A stretch of DNA of 64,000 bases from VXPQ01 sp965232485 (lineage in GTDB: Bacteria > Bacteroidota > Rhodothermia > Rhodothermales > VXPQ01), in the NCBI GenBank assembly GCA_965232485.1, contig OZ246975.1, positions 558,001 through 622,000 of the forward strand, given 5' to 3'. Shown piece after piece: positions 28,903-38,274 of the stretch. The notes under the pieces were generated by a model. That model saw only the letters and a program-made list of their open reading frames with translations. It was not told the origin of the DNA and did no database searches. The first letter of the stretch is position 1. Every line of letters starts with the position of its first letter. Position numbers and translations under genes: made by a program.

Positions 28903-29869
28903 CGCGGCGAATCCGCACGACCGGGTCTGGATGAATATCCGGTTCGAACGATTGCCCGACGACGGCTTCGTACAACTCGATGTAGCGAGCGGCCACTCGA
29001 ATCCGAAAATCGTCCGGCAAGTCGGGAAGACGCTGCCCGGGCTGTCCCTTGAAACCCCGCTCCATCAACCATTCCCGAACGAATTCCTTGGAAAGCTGCC
29101 GCTGGGGCTGTCCGGCGCGAAGCCCTTCTTCATATCCGTCCGCGTAGTAGTACCGGGACGAATCCGGCGTATGCACCTCGTCGATGAGCAACCACCCGCC
29201 ATCCGGGGCGCGACCGAATTCGTACTTGGCGTCCACAAGCAACAGACCCTGCGCGGCAGACATTTCCGTACCCCGCGCAAACAGGGCCAGCGCTTTCGCT
29301 TCCAGTTCGTCGAAGGCGTCCGGCGCAAGCAAGCCTCGAGCAATGATCTCTTCCCGGGAAATATCCTCGTCGTGCCCCGTTTCCGCCTTGGTGGAGGGCG
29401 TGAGCACAGGCCGTGGCAAGCGGCTGCTTTCCCTTAGCCCCTCCGGCAACGATACTCCTGAAACGCTACGCCGTCCGGCGCGATATTCCCGCCAGGCATG
29501 TCCGGCAAGGTATCCCCGAACCACAAATTCGACGGGCGCGGGCGCACACGGCGTCGCTACGGTCACATTCGGGTCCGGAACCGCCACGAGGTGGTTGGGG
29601 GCAATGTCCCGCGTTTGTTCGAAGAAAAATGCGGCCAGCCGATTCAGCACCTGCCCCTTGAACGGAATCTGCTGGCGCAGAATGCAGTCGAAGGCCGAAA
29701 TCCGGTCGGTCGCCACCAGAAAAAGCGCATCGCGGGTCCGGTAGATATCGCGCACCTTGCCCCGGCGCAGCATGCCTGCTTCCGTGAAATTCGTCTCGTT
29801 GACCGTCCGATCAAGCTGGTTCCGAATCGCATGTTCGATCGACGGACGCAACATGCTTGCTGACGCCAT
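28883..29869 (-). CDS. purC: SAICAR synthetase
   Basis: Purine synthesis step that couples CAIR with aspartate to SAICAR using ATP. The 328-residue product is the longer form of the family: RRGKVRDIYRTRDALFLVATDRISAFD (the ATP-binding loop and YSGK-like start), VEFVVRGYLAGHAWREY, TPSTKAETGHDEDIS, LLLVDAKYEFG and IDEVHTPDSSRYY, all as expected. ATGs at 29869 and 29854 are both possible starts; the first is used. The 3' end overlaps moaE by 20 bases. A type A dispersed repeat ends 23 bases before the chosen ATG. Confidence 0.95.
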   Translation of the reverse strand: MASASMLRPSIEHAIRNQLDRTVNETNFTEAGMLRRGKVRDIYRTRDALFLVATDRISAFDCILRQQIPFKGQVLNRLAAFFFEQTRDIAPNHLVAVPDPNVTVATPCAPAPVEFVVRGYLAGHAWREYRAGRRSVSGVSLPEGLRESSRLPRPVLTPSTKAETGHDEDISREEIIARGLLAPDAFDELEAKALALFARGTEMSAAQGLLLVDAKYEFGRAPDGGWLLIDEVHTPDSSRYYYADGYEEGLRAGQPQRQLSKEFVREWLMERGFKGQPGQRLPDLPDDFRIRVAARYIELYEAVVGQSFEPDIHPDPVVRIRRAIPWAD

Positions 29870-29892
29870 GTGTGCGGCAAAGGATAAACTAA

Positions 29893-29975
29893 GGACGCTC
29901 TGATTAAGCCCGCAAAGATTCAGAAACTGAAAGGCGCGCGCCGGCAAGGAACGGCGAAGCAGCGGGGCAGGCCCC
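29893..29975 (-). repeat. Dispersed repeat type A, copy 3
   Basis: An 83-base stretch beginning ggacgctctgattaagcc that aligns along its full length with 8922-9004, sharing caaag, attcag/ctcag, the ggcaaggaa block, gcgaagca and ggcaggcccc. It lies between purC and rpsA, its conserved end pointing to the purC start. Confidence 0.78.
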
Positions 29976-30022
29976 GCGCACAGAACCTCTCGACCGCCCC
30001 GGAAAGCCCGCTCCCCGGTGGT

Positions 30023-32317
30023 TTATTTCGTCTCGCTTTGGGCCTTGGCTTCTTCCTTCCCGGACGTTTTAGCCTGGTCGGAAGCTCCTTTTTTCTCCTC
30101 CGAAGCTTTACCCTTTTTCGCCGCAGAGGCTTTGGCGGGGGTCTTTTTCGGCGCAGCTTTCTTCTGTGTTCCTTTCTCCGCCTTTTCGAACTGCGCCTTC
30201 AGATCCGCAAGGCCCGAAATATCTCCAAACGTAGTCCGGCCCGACGAACTCGCCGCCTTCTGATATTTGTTGACCTCCCGGGATTCGCGCTTCTTCGTTT
30301 CGCGCCGCGCACGGTCTTGCCCGGCTTTTTCGGCGCGGACGGCAGCCCGTTCCTTCGCCATCTCGCTAAGCACAATCTCCTTCTGCTGCGGATCGAACTT
30401 GATCACCCGTAACTCCAATTCCTGTCCCGAGGGATAAAAATCCTGGAAATTATGCGGCCCGCTCCGCAGTTCGCTGGCGGGCACAAACGCCTCGACGCCA
30501 AGGGGCAGCTCGATCACAAGTCCGCCCTCGTTGGTGCGCACCACGGCCGCTTTCGTATCGGTTCCTTCGGCGTACGCCTTGGCGAACTGATTCCACGGAT
30601 TCGTTTCCACTTGCTTGTGGCCCAACGAGATGCGCCGCGAACCCTCGTCGATATTCAGAATCACGACATCAAGGCTTTGTCCCTTGCGCACCATTTCGTT
30701 CGGATGGCGCACTTTCTTGGTCCAGGACAGGTCGGAAATGTGCACCAGTCCGTCAATGCCCGGCTCAATGCCGACAAACACGCCGAAATTGGTGATGTTG
30801 CGCACCTTGCCCGTCATAACCGTACCCGGAGGATAGCGGTCCGAAATGCCATCCCACGGATCCGGCTCAAGCTGCTTCATGCCAAGGGAAATCTTTTTCC
30901 CTTGTTTGTCGATCTTGAGAATTTTGACGTTCACCAATTGACCCAGCGAAACCATCTGGCTCGGATGGCGAATGTGCTCCGTCCAACTCATTTCAGAGAT
31001 ATGGACAAGGCCCTCGATGCCTTTCTCCAACTCCACAAAGGCGCCGTAATCCGTAATAGAAACAACCTTGCCCTCGACTGCGCCGCCTTCGATATATTTT
31101 TCGTCGATGGTTTCCCAGGGGTGCGGCTGGAGCTGCTTCAGACCCAGCGAGATACGCTGCCGATCCTTGTCGTAATCCAGCACCACCACCGTCAGTTTCT
31201 GGTCGAGTTCCACCAATTCGGAAGGATGGGAAACGCGGCCCCAGGAAAGGTCGGTGATGTGCAACAAGCCGTCCACGCCGCCCAGATCGACGAAAATGCC
31301 GAAATCGGTGATGTTTTTGGCCATGCCTTCCAGAATCTGGCCGGGTTCCATCGTCGCAAGGATTTTCTCGCGCTGCGCCCCGAGCTCCTTTTCTATAAGC
31401 GCCTTGTGCGAAATGACGATGTTGTCGTTGGCCGGATTCAGCTTGACGACCTTGAATTCCATGCGTTTTTCAAGATACGTATCGAAATCGCGCACTGGAC
31501 GAACATCGACCTGCGATCCAGGGAGGAAGGCTTCCATGTCGCCGATATCGAGATTGACGATCATGCCGCCCTTGATGCGCCGCACGATCGTGCCTTCGAC
31601 GATATCGCCCTTTTCATGGGCTTCCTCTATCCGCTGCCAGCGGCGTAACTGAGCGGCCTTGGTCTTCGACAGCACAAGCTGCCCATGATAATCTTCCAGG
31701 CGCTCAACAAGGACTTCTACTTCGTCGTCAGGAGCAAGCGTAGCATCGAATTCGTTCAGAGATACAATGCCATCGCTCTTGAAACCTATATCTATAACTA
31801 CATCTTTTTCGCCGATGCTTACTACGCGGCCTTGCACGATTTCCTGCTCGCGGACCGCCGTAAACGACGCGGCGACCATTTCCTCCAGTTTTTTCCAGGA
31901 TTGCGCAACTTCCTGCTCTTCCTTGTTGCCTTGCGCAATTTCCTCAAGAGTCACGACCGGGCCAATAATTTCGCCCGTATATCCGATCGTATTTGGCGTA
32001 TCGACGCTTTGTCGTTCGGCCGGCGGGGCCGCAGGCGCAGCATCGTCCCCGGATTCTTCCCGGGCAGCGGGCGGCTCGGATGACTCCGCCTCCACAGGGG
32101 CCTCGGCAGGGAGCTTTTCAGGCGCTGCGTCCTCCTTTTTTTTCGAGATATCCCGCGCCGTTTCCGAATCCGCAGCCTGTGCGGCGTCCACTGTCGCCCG
32201 TGCATTTTCTGTCGCAGGGGCCGGGGCTTTTTCTACGGGGGATCCGTTGCCGCCCGATGCGGCGTCGTTGGTAAGAATTTCCTGGTTTCGTAAAGTTTCT
32301 TGCGGGTTTTCGGTCAT
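30023..32317 (-). CDS. rpsA: 30S ribosomal protein S1
   Basis: A 764-residue S1 with six S1 RNA-binding repeats between about residues 160 and 650 (VQGRVVSIGEKDVVIDIGFKSDG, VEGTIVRRIKGG, LEGMAKNITDFGIFVDLGGVDG, VEGKVVSITDYGAFVELEKGIEG, MTGKVRNITNFGVFVGIEPGIDG and a last degenerate one). It recruits mRNA to the 30S subunit. Both ends are unusual in composition: about 110 acidic, Ala/Pro-rich residues precede the repeats, and a Lys/Ala-rich tail of about 70 residues (KKTPAKASAAKKGK) follows. The cmk-rpsA neighbourhood is widespread. The gap to cmk (about 244 bases) has no gene. Confidence 0.96.
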   Translation of the reverse strand: MTENPQETLRNQEILTNDAASGGNGSPVEKAPAPATENARATVDAAQAADSETARDISKKKEDAAPEKLPAEAPVEAESSEPPAAREESGDDAAPAAPPAERQSVDTPNTIGYTGEIIGPVVTLEEIAQGNKEEQEVAQSWKKLEEMVAASFTAVREQEIVQGRVVSIGEKDVVIDIGFKSDGIVSLNEFDATLAPDDEVEVLVERLEDYHGQLVLSKTKAAQLRRWQRIEEAHEKGDIVEGTIVRRIKGGMIVNLDIGDMEAFLPGSQVDVRPVRDFDTYLEKRMEFKVVKLNPANDNIVISHKALIEKELGAQREKILATMEPGQILEGMAKNITDFGIFVDLGGVDGLLHITDLSWGRVSHPSELVELDQKLTVVVLDYDKDRQRISLGLKQLQPHPWETIDEKYIEGGAVEGKVVSITDYGAFVELEKGIEGLVHISEMSWTEHIRHPSQMVSLGQLVNVKILKIDKQGKKISLGMKQLEPDPWDGISDRYPPGTVMTGKVRNITNFGVFVGIEPGIDGLVHISDLSWTKKVRHPNEMVRKGQSLDVVILNIDEGSRRISLGHKQVETNPWNQFAKAYAEGTDTKAAVVRTNEGGLVIELPLGVEAFVPASELRSGPHNFQDFYPSGQELELRVIKFDPQQKEIVLSEMAKERAAVRAEKAGQDRARRETKKRESREVNKYQKAASSSGRTTFGDISGLADLKAQFEKAEKGTQKKAAPKKTPAKASAAKKGKASEEKKGASDQAKTSGKEEAKAQSETK

Positions 32318-32561
32318 AAGGCTGGTTTTCCAGAGAAATTTCCGTACATCCGAGCGAGCGCCGAAAATCCTTACTCGGCGGCGCAGGCAGTGCCGTTCGG
32401 TTTTTTCCCCTGCATTACAAGGCGCCGCCGGGCAACCCTTTCTCTACCGCGCGGCCCTTTTGTGGCGTTTACGTGAACGTTGATCCGATCGCCAGAAAGG
32501 GATTGCCAGCCGGAGAACAACTGCGCCGCCGGGACATAGCGATCATTTTGCATAGACTATA

Positions 32562-33257
32562 TTATACATCCGGGGATTCTGCGCGTTCCCGCGCAGCCCG
32601 GACAACCATTTCCACCTGCTCGCGGATCGCTATGTGCGACGTGTCGATTTCAACAGTTCCTTCCGCCTTGCGCAGGGGGGACACTCGCCGATAAATGTCC
32701 CGCGCATCCCGCGCGCGAATGTCGTTCAGCACCTCGCCAAACGATATATCGGGGTTTTTCGCTCGCAATTCATCGTAACGCCGCCGCGCGCGCATAGTCA
32801 CGCCGGCGTCCATAAACACTTTTACTTCGGCGTCCGGAAACACGATCGTTCCAATGTCGCGCCCCTCAAGAACCACGCCGCCGCGCTTTTTTTCCTGCAT
32901 CCGGGCAATGCGCCGTTGCTCCCGGACCATCCGTTCGCGCACCTCGGGGATTGCGGCCACCCGGCTGGCGACTTCCGTGACCTGACGGGTTCGGATGTCT
33001 CCGGTTACGTTTTCTCCGTTCAGCAAGATGTGCATGCCGTCCGGCCCAAAATGCATATCCAGGCGAATGCCCGCAAGCAATGCGCGAAGTTCTTCCCCGG
33101 ACGGCGTCTTCGCCGGCAGCCCGAACCGGATAAACGCAAGCGCAACCGCACGGTACATAGCCCCGGTATCCACGTATACATAGCCGAGTCGTTCGGCCGC
33201 TGCGCGGGCCGTGGTCGATTTTCCCGACCCGGCCGGTCCATCTATGGCGATAATCAC
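32562..33257 (-). CDS. cmk: Cytidylate kinase
   Basis: A 231-residue CMP/dCMP kinase. The P-loop GPAGSGKST is at 7-15, followed by YVYVDTGAMYRAVAL, the family motif GGVVLEGRDIGTIVFPDAEVKVF (about 125-148) and RRYDELRAK, SPLRKAEGTVEIDTSH. It regenerates CDP for nucleic acid and lipid synthesis. It lies just upstream of rpsA on the same strand, the common arrangement, and 55 bases from the divergent methyltransferase gene. Confidence 0.96.
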   Translation of the reverse strand: MIIAIDGPAGSGKSTTARAAAERLGYVYVDTGAMYRAVALAFIRFGLPAKTPSGEELRALLAGIRLDMHFGPDGMHILLNGENVTGDIRTRQVTEVASRVAAIPEVRERMVREQRRIARMQEKKRGGVVLEGRDIGTIVFPDAEVKVFMDAGVTMRARRRYDELRAKNPDISFGEVLNDIRARDARDIYRRVSPLRKAEGTVEIDTSHIAIREQVEMVVRAARERAESPDV

Positions 33258-33312
33258 GTACTTTTGCTAATCCATGCAACATTGCCGTCCGAGGGGCGCA
33301 GGCAGAACATCC

Positions 33313-33903
33313 ATGCGCAAACTCAAACACGAAGAAATACCACGTCCAGATCCGAAAACGGCGCATTCGCTTGCCGGGCACCCCGTTTCCGTGCTCCTCG
33401 ACAATGTACGATCTATCTACAATGTCGGAGCGATGTTCCGCACATCGGATGCGGCGCTCGTTGAAAAATTGTATTTGACAGGCATTACCGGAACGCCGGA
33501 GAACCGGAAATTGCACAAAACGGCCCTTGGGGCGCAAGACACGGTTCGATGGGAATACCAGGCGGACCCACTTCCTGTCGCACAGGCGCTCAAGCGCAGC
33601 GGATATACGATCGGCGTACTGGAAATAACAAACTGTCCCACGCCCACAACCGAGGTCAAGGAATCTTTTTTTCCGCTTTGCCTCATTGTAGGAAACGAAT
33701 TGCACGGGGTCCGCGAGCGCCTTGTCGCCGAAGCGGACGTGGCGTTCGAAATACCCCAATTCGGGGCCAAGCAATCGCTGAACGCGGCTGTGGCCTACGG
33801 CGTCGCCATATTCGACATCGTCCGCGCCTACCGCCGGAGCGCGGGACTGGACAGCGGCCCGCTGCCTGTCGGGAACCAGGGGAAGGAGGCGCCGCATGAA
33901 TAA
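33313..33903 (+). CDS. SpoU/TrmH family RNA 2'-O-methyltransferase
   Basis: A 196-residue SPOUT methyltransferase without an N-terminal substrate-binding domain. The three knot motifs are clear: VRSIYNVGAMFRTSDAA (motif 1), CLIVGNELHGVRERLV (motif 2) and IPQFGAKQSLNAAVAYGVAIFDIVR (motif 3, SLN). Members methylate ribose in tRNA or rRNA with SAM; the target here is unknown. The start MRKLKHEEIPRPDP is chosen over one 13 codons upstream. The end overlaps the methylmalonyl-CoA mutase start by eight bases, suggesting coupled translation of functionally unrelated genes. Confidence 0.9.
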   Translation: MRKLKHEEIPRPDPKTAHSLAGHPVSVLLDNVRSIYNVGAMFRTSDAALVEKLYLTGITGTPENRKLHKTALGAQDTVRWEYQADPLPVAQALKRSGYTIGVLEITNCPTPTTEVKESFFPLCLIVGNELHGVRERLVAEADVAFEIPQFGAKQSLNAAVAYGVAIFDIVRAYRRSAGLDSGPLPVGNQGKEAPHE

Positions 33904-36900
33904 GAATACGCCGTCCGCGCGCAACGCAAACAGGCTTTTCGACGCTTTCCCTCCGGTTCCGACCGAAGCCTGGGAAGCGCTGATCCGGAAAGCACTCAAC
34001 CGAAAGGAAGACGAAGAACTTCCTTGCTGGACGCCTTGCGAAGGGGTGGCTATCCGGCCCTGGGGTCGATCCGAAGACCTTGCCGGGATACCGCATCTGG
34101 ATCCCGAAAACGAACGCACCGCCCCGATTCCGGCTTCCTGGCAGATTAGCCAGCATATTCCCGTGGGCGATCTCGCCGAAACCCGACGGCGCATAAAAGA
34201 AGCCGTGCGCGGCGGGGTGGAGCGGCTCGGATTGGCGTTCCCGGCCTCCCCGGCGACGCAGGCGGCGGACATCGCGGCCCTGCTGGACGGCCTCGATATC
34301 GAAACCGCGGCGATCCACATCGAGGCGGGCGACCAAAGCCTTGCGCTGCTGGAAGAATGGCTTGCCCATGCCCGGCCAGGCCCGGCGGCCTCCGCTGTCT
34401 GCTCTGCGGCCTTCGATCCGTTCGGCGCACGCGCGCGCGCAGGGCATTTTCCGGACGACTGGCCGGACCATGCCGCCCGCTTCCTGAGCAATATAGCGAC
34501 CCGGAACAACGGACTCGCCATGCTTCCCCGGTTTTTGCGCGCAGACGCAGAACCATACCGGGGCGACGGGCTTGTCGCGGAAACCGCCCGGGTCCTCGTA
34601 GCCGCAGCCGGGTATCTTGCGCACCTTGCCGACCGGGGATATTCCCCGGAACAGATACTGGCCTGCCTGTACGTTTCGGTTCCGGCGGGTTCTTCCTTAT
34701 TAACCGAAATAGCCCGGCTGCGGGCGTTGCGGCTGCTTATTCCCCAAGTGGCGCGCGCTTTCGATCCGGCATGGAGCAAGACCGTTGAAATCCGCGTCGC
34801 CGTCGCGCGCGATGCGCCGCCCCCTAACGATCCGTACGCCAACCTGCTGCGGGCCGCCGCGCAAGCGATCGCCGCGGTGGTCGGAACCTGCGACGTGCTG
34901 ACGGTGCACCCTTTCGACGCCGCCGACGGCGGACCATCGGACGATGCGTTGCGCCTGGCCCGAAACCTTCAACACATTCTTCGCCATGAAGCCCGCCTCG
35001 GCAAGGTGAACGACCCCGTCGCCGGCAGTTACTCCATTGAGGCGCTTACGGACCGGATTGCGCGAGCGGCATGGGAATCTTTTCGGGGCATGATCTCCTG
35101 CGAAACATGGCCCGCGCCGCGTCCGGATTTTCCGGCGGCGTACCGCCCTCCGCTGCTCAGGCCCGTCCGGCGCGGCGAGCCGCGGCGCGAAATAGAAGGC
35201 GTCGACGAACATCCGGCGTACGGACCCGATGCGCTCGAAGGGCTTGAGCACCTTGAATACGCCGCCGGCGCGCCCCCGTTTTTGCGTGGCCCATACGCGG
35301 CCATGTACCTTGTTCGTCCCTGGACCATCCGGCAGTATGCGGGCTTTTCTACGGCCAGGGAATCGAACGCTTTTTACCGCCGCGCGCTGGCCGCAGGGCA
35401 AAAAGGCCTTTCCGTCGCATTCGATCTGCCCACGCATCGGGGATACGATTCCGATCACGAACGGGTTGCAGGGGATGTCGGCAAGGCGGGCGTCGCGGTC
35501 GATACGGTAGAGGATATGAAACGGTTGTTCGAAGGGATTCCCCTGGACAGGATGTCCGTTTCCATGACGATGAACGGCGCCGTATTGCCTGTCATGGCTT
35601 TTTATATCGTGGCCGCAGAAGAGCAGGGCGCGCCCCGCGCGAAGCTTTCCGGCACCATTCAGAACGACATTCTGAAAGAATTCATGGTGCGCAATACGTA
35701 CATCTACCCTCCGGGGCCGTCCATGCGCATCGTGGCGGACATATTCCGGTACGCCGCCGCCCATATGCCCCGGTTCAACGCCATTTCGGTAAGCGGCTAC
35801 CATATGCAAGAGGCGGGCGCTCCGGCCGACCTCGAACTGGCCTATACGCTTGCCGACGGACTGGAATATCTCCGCGCTGGCCTCAAGGCAGGCCTGAAGA
35901 TCGACGATTTCGCGCCCCGCATCTCCTTTTTCTGGGGGATCGGGATGCATCATTTTATGGAAATCGCCAAATTGCGGGCGGGCCGGCTGCTCTGGGCCAG
36001 GATCGTCCGGGAATTTTCGCCCCAAAACCCGAAATCCATGGCGCTGCGGGCGCACTGCCAGACCTCTGGATGGAGCCTCGCCGAACAGGATCCATACAAC
36101 AATGTGGCTCGTACTTGCCTGGAAGCGTTGTCCGGGGCGCTGGGACATACCCAGTCGCTGCACACGAATGCCCTTGACGAAGCCATGGCGCTGCCCACGG
36201 AGGCGTCTGCGCGAATCGCGCGGAATACGCAGGTCTATTTGCAGCAGGAAACGGATATCGTCCAGGCCATCGACCCGATGGGCGGATCGTATTACGTAGA
36301 AGCGCTGACCGACCAGCTGGCGCGGCGCGCCTGGACGCTGATTGAGGAGATCGAGGACGTCGGGGGCATGACCCGGGCTATCGAGGCAGGCGTTCCCATG
36401 GCCCGCATTGAGGAAGCGGCGGCCCGGAAGCAAGCCCGCATTGACGTCGGGGAGGAGGTGATCGTGGGCGTGAATCGGTTCGAACTGCCCGAAGAAGCGC
36501 CGATTGACGTCCTGGAAATAGACCATGCCGCCGTGCGAGAGGCGCAAATCGCGAAATTGCGGGCGGTGCGGGCGAGCCGCGACGAGCGCGCGGCGCAGAA
36601 AGCGCTGGATGCGTTGACAATGTGCGCAGGGGCGGACGCAAGCAAGGGAAACCTGTTGGCCTGCGCCGTGGAAGCGGCCCGGCAACGGGCTACCCTCGGT
36701 GAAATATCTTTGGCCATGGAAAAAGAATTTGGAAGACATAGCGCGCGCCGGAGCCTTGCCGGAGGCACGTACGTTCGCGCTCGCGCAGGCGGAGAAACGC
36801 CGGGCGAAATCCTCCGGCTTGCGAACGTTTTCGCCGACCGGGCGGGACGCCGCCCGCGCATGCTCGTGGCGAAAATAGGGCAGGACGGGCATGACAGGGG

Positions 36901-37252
36901 GGCCAAAGTGATTGCCGCAGCCTTCGCGGATATGGGGTTTGACGTGGATGTCGGACCGCTTTTCCAAACGCCTGCCGAGGTGGCTTTGCAAGCGATCGAA
37001 AATGACGTGCACATGGTGGGCGTTTCCACGCTTGCAGGCGGACACAAGGCATTTTTACCCGAACTGATCGCCGCGCTGCGCAAGATGGGACGGGCGGATA
37101 TTCGCGTGGTGGCCGGCGGGGTTATTCCCCGCAAGGATTATGCGTTTCTGTACGAGGCGGGCGTGTCCGGAATTTTCGGGCCGGGCACGCCGGTCACCGA
37201 AGCGGCTTCCCGGATTCTTGCCCGGATGATCGAGGAGGGCGGCGCGTCGTGA
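33896..37252 (+). CDS. Methylmalonyl-CoA mutase, small and large subunits fused
   Basis: A single 1118-residue chain. Residues 1 to about 430 look like the MutA (small subunit) TIM barrel, ending KVNDPVAGSYSIEALTDRIARAAW. From about 445 the complete MutB large subunit begins: PFLRGPYAAMYLVRPWTIRQYAGFS with the active-site Tyr471, SGYHMQEAGA with His636, AIDPMGGSYYVEALTDQLARRAW, then the cobalamin domain from about 985 with KIGQDGHDRGAKVI (base-off His999 in DxHxxG). The MutA half seems to lack its own B12-like domain, and the large-subunit N-terminal segment is shortened. The enzyme interconverts methylmalonyl-CoA and succinyl-CoA. It overlaps meaB by four bases (GTGA). The fusion is read from continuous frame; the domain borders are estimates. 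Confidence 0.92.
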   Translation: MNKNTPSARNANRLFDAFPPVPTEAWEALIRKALNRKEDEELPCWTPCEGVAIRPWGRSEDLAGIPHLDPENERTAPIPASWQISQHIPVGDLAETRRRIKEAVRGGVERLGLAFPASPATQAADIAALLDGLDIETAAIHIEAGDQSLALLEEWLAHARPGPAASAVCSAAFDPFGARARAGHFPDDWPDHAARFLSNIATRNNGLAMLPRFLRADAEPYRGDGLVAETARVLVAAAGYLAHLADRGYSPEQILACLYVSVPAGSSLLTEIARLRALRLLIPQVARAFDPAWSKTVEIRVAVARDAPPPNDPYANLLRAAAQAIAAVVGTCDVLTVHPFDAADGGPSDDALRLARNLQHILRHEARLGKVNDPVAGSYSIEALTDRIARAAWESFRGMISCETWPAPRPDFPAAYRPPLLRPVRRGEPRREIEGVDEHPAYGPDALEGLEHLEYAAGAPPFLRGPYAAMYLVRPWTIRQYAGFSTARESNAFYRRALAAGQKGLSVAFDLPTHRGYDSDHERVAGDVGKAGVAVDTVEDMKRLFEGIPLDRMSVSMTMNGAVLPVMAFYIVAAEEQGAPRAKLSGTIQNDILKEFMVRNTYIYPPGPSMRIVADIFRYAAAHMPRFNAISVSGYHMQEAGAPADLELAYTLADGLEYLRAGLKAGLKIDDFAPRISFFWGIGMHHFMEIAKLRAGRLLWARIVREFSPQNPKSMALRAHCQTSGWSLAEQDPYNNVARTCLEALSGALGHTQSLHTNALDEAMALPTEASARIARNTQVYLQQETDIVQAIDPMGGSYYVEALTDQLARRAWTLIEEIEDVGGMTRAIEAGVPMARIEEAAARKQARIDVGEEVIVGVNRFELPEEAPIDVLEIDHAAVREAQIAKLRAVRASRDERAAQKALDALTMCAGADASKGNLLACAVEAARQRATLGEISLAMEKEFGRHSARRSLAGGTYVRARAGGETPGEILRLANVFADRAGRRPRMLVAKIGQDGHDRGAKVIAAAFADMGFDVDVGPLFQTPAEVALQAIENDVHMVGVSTLAGGHKAFLPELIAALRKMGRADIRVVAGGVIPRKDYAFLYEAGVSGIFGPGTPVTEAASRILARMIEEGGAS

Positions 37253-38244
37253 GTTTTCCGTCCGTAGAAACATTGTTCGAAGGCGTCCGGGCGGGGGACC
37301 GCGCCATGCTGGCCCGCGGCATTACGCTGGCGGAAAGCGCGCGCGCCGGACATCGCAAACGCGCAGAAGCGCTGCTGGAGGCCTGTTTGCCCTTGTCCGG
37401 CAAGGCCATCCGCATCGGGATCGCGGGATCGCCGGGCGTGGGGAAAAGCATGTTCATCGAGGCGCTCGGCGCCCGAATGGTCGTTTCCGAAAATCGTCGC
37501 GTGGCGGTGCTGGCCTACGACCCGGCGAGCGAACGCACGGGGGGCAGCATCCTTGGAGACAAGACGCGCATGGTGCGTTTGGGCGCCCATCCGAACGCCT
37601 TCGTACGTCCGGCTCCCGGGAAGCGGCGGGCGGGCGGCATTGGGGACGGAACGCGTCAGAGCATCGTCTTGTGCGAAGCCGCCGGGTACGATACGGTGTT
37701 CGTCGAAACGGTAGGCTCCGGGCAGGCGGAAACGACCGTTAGCAACATGGTGGATTTCCTTATGCTCCTGACGCTGCCCGGATCGGGAGACGAGTTGCAA
37801 GGAGTGAAGCGCGGCGTGATGGAAGAGGCGGATATGGTTGTCTTCACGAAAGAGGACGCGCATGCTCCTAATGCGATGCGCCTGGAGGCCCGGCGCATGA
37901 AAGCAACGCTGCAGCTTTTTCCGCGCAAGGAATCCGGCTGGACGCCGACCGTCCATACCTGCTCCGCGCAAAAGGAATCCGGCCTGGACATGATCCGCGA
38001 AGACATGCGGGACTACGAACGTCTGGTCAAATCGTCGGGCTACCTTGTCCGGCGGCGGCGCAAACAAATCGGCTGCTGGCTGCGCGAAACGATTGAAGCC
38101 CGCCTGCTGGAAGCGATGCGAGACAACGAGGAGGTTGCCCGCCTGCTGGAAACATGCGAGGAGCGCGCCGCTCGCCGGGAAATCAGCGTGGCCGCGGCGG
38201 CGGACCGGATATTGAATGCGCTTCTGGACCGAAAGCAGAAATAA
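37249..38244 (+). CDS. meaB: MeaB/ArgK-type GTPase, methylmalonyl-CoA mutase chaperone
   Basis: A 331-residue G3E-like GTPase that gates B12 loading and protects methylmalonyl-CoA mutase. The P-loop GSPGVGKS is at 60-67, followed by AVLAYDPASERTGGSILGDKTRM, FVRPAP and VETVGSGQAETTVSNMVDF (switch region). The G4 position, normally NKxD, reads TKED (200-203) within VVFTKEDAHAPN, which would alter guanine specificity or binding. The GTG start overlaps the mutase stop as GTGA, so the pair is translated together as expected for enzyme and chaperone. The stop is convergent with the aldehyde dehydrogenase. Confidence 0.93.
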   Translation: MSFPSVETLFEGVRAGDRAMLARGITLAESARAGHRKRAEALLEACLPLSGKAIRIGIAGSPGVGKSMFIEALGARMVVSENRRVAVLAYDPASERTGGSILGDKTRMVRLGAHPNAFVRPAPGKRRAGGIGDGTRQSIVLCEAAGYDTVFVETVGSGQAETTVSNMVDFLMLLTLPGSGDELQGVKRGVMEEADMVVFTKEDAHAPNAMRLEARRMKATLQLFPRKESGWTPTVHTCSAQKESGLDMIREDMRDYERLVKSSGYLVRRRRKQIGCWLRETIEARLLEAMRDNEEVARLLETCEERAARREISVAAAADRILNALLDRKQK

Positions 38245-38274
38245 GGCGCGCCCCGACGCCGCGCCCCGCAGGCG

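Noticed and set aside
34700..37045. A 781-codon minus-strand open frame antisense to the mutase
   Set aside because: Shadow of the methylmalonyl-CoA mutase gene; composition is typical of a GC-rich antisense frame and it shows no motif.
38040..38274. Downstream extension of the aldehyde dehydrogenase antisense to meaB
   Set aside because: Reading past the frameshift gives residues (SRSAFNIRSAAAATLISRRAARS) with no family match, while the shifted frame gives the expected ending, so the extension is an artefact.
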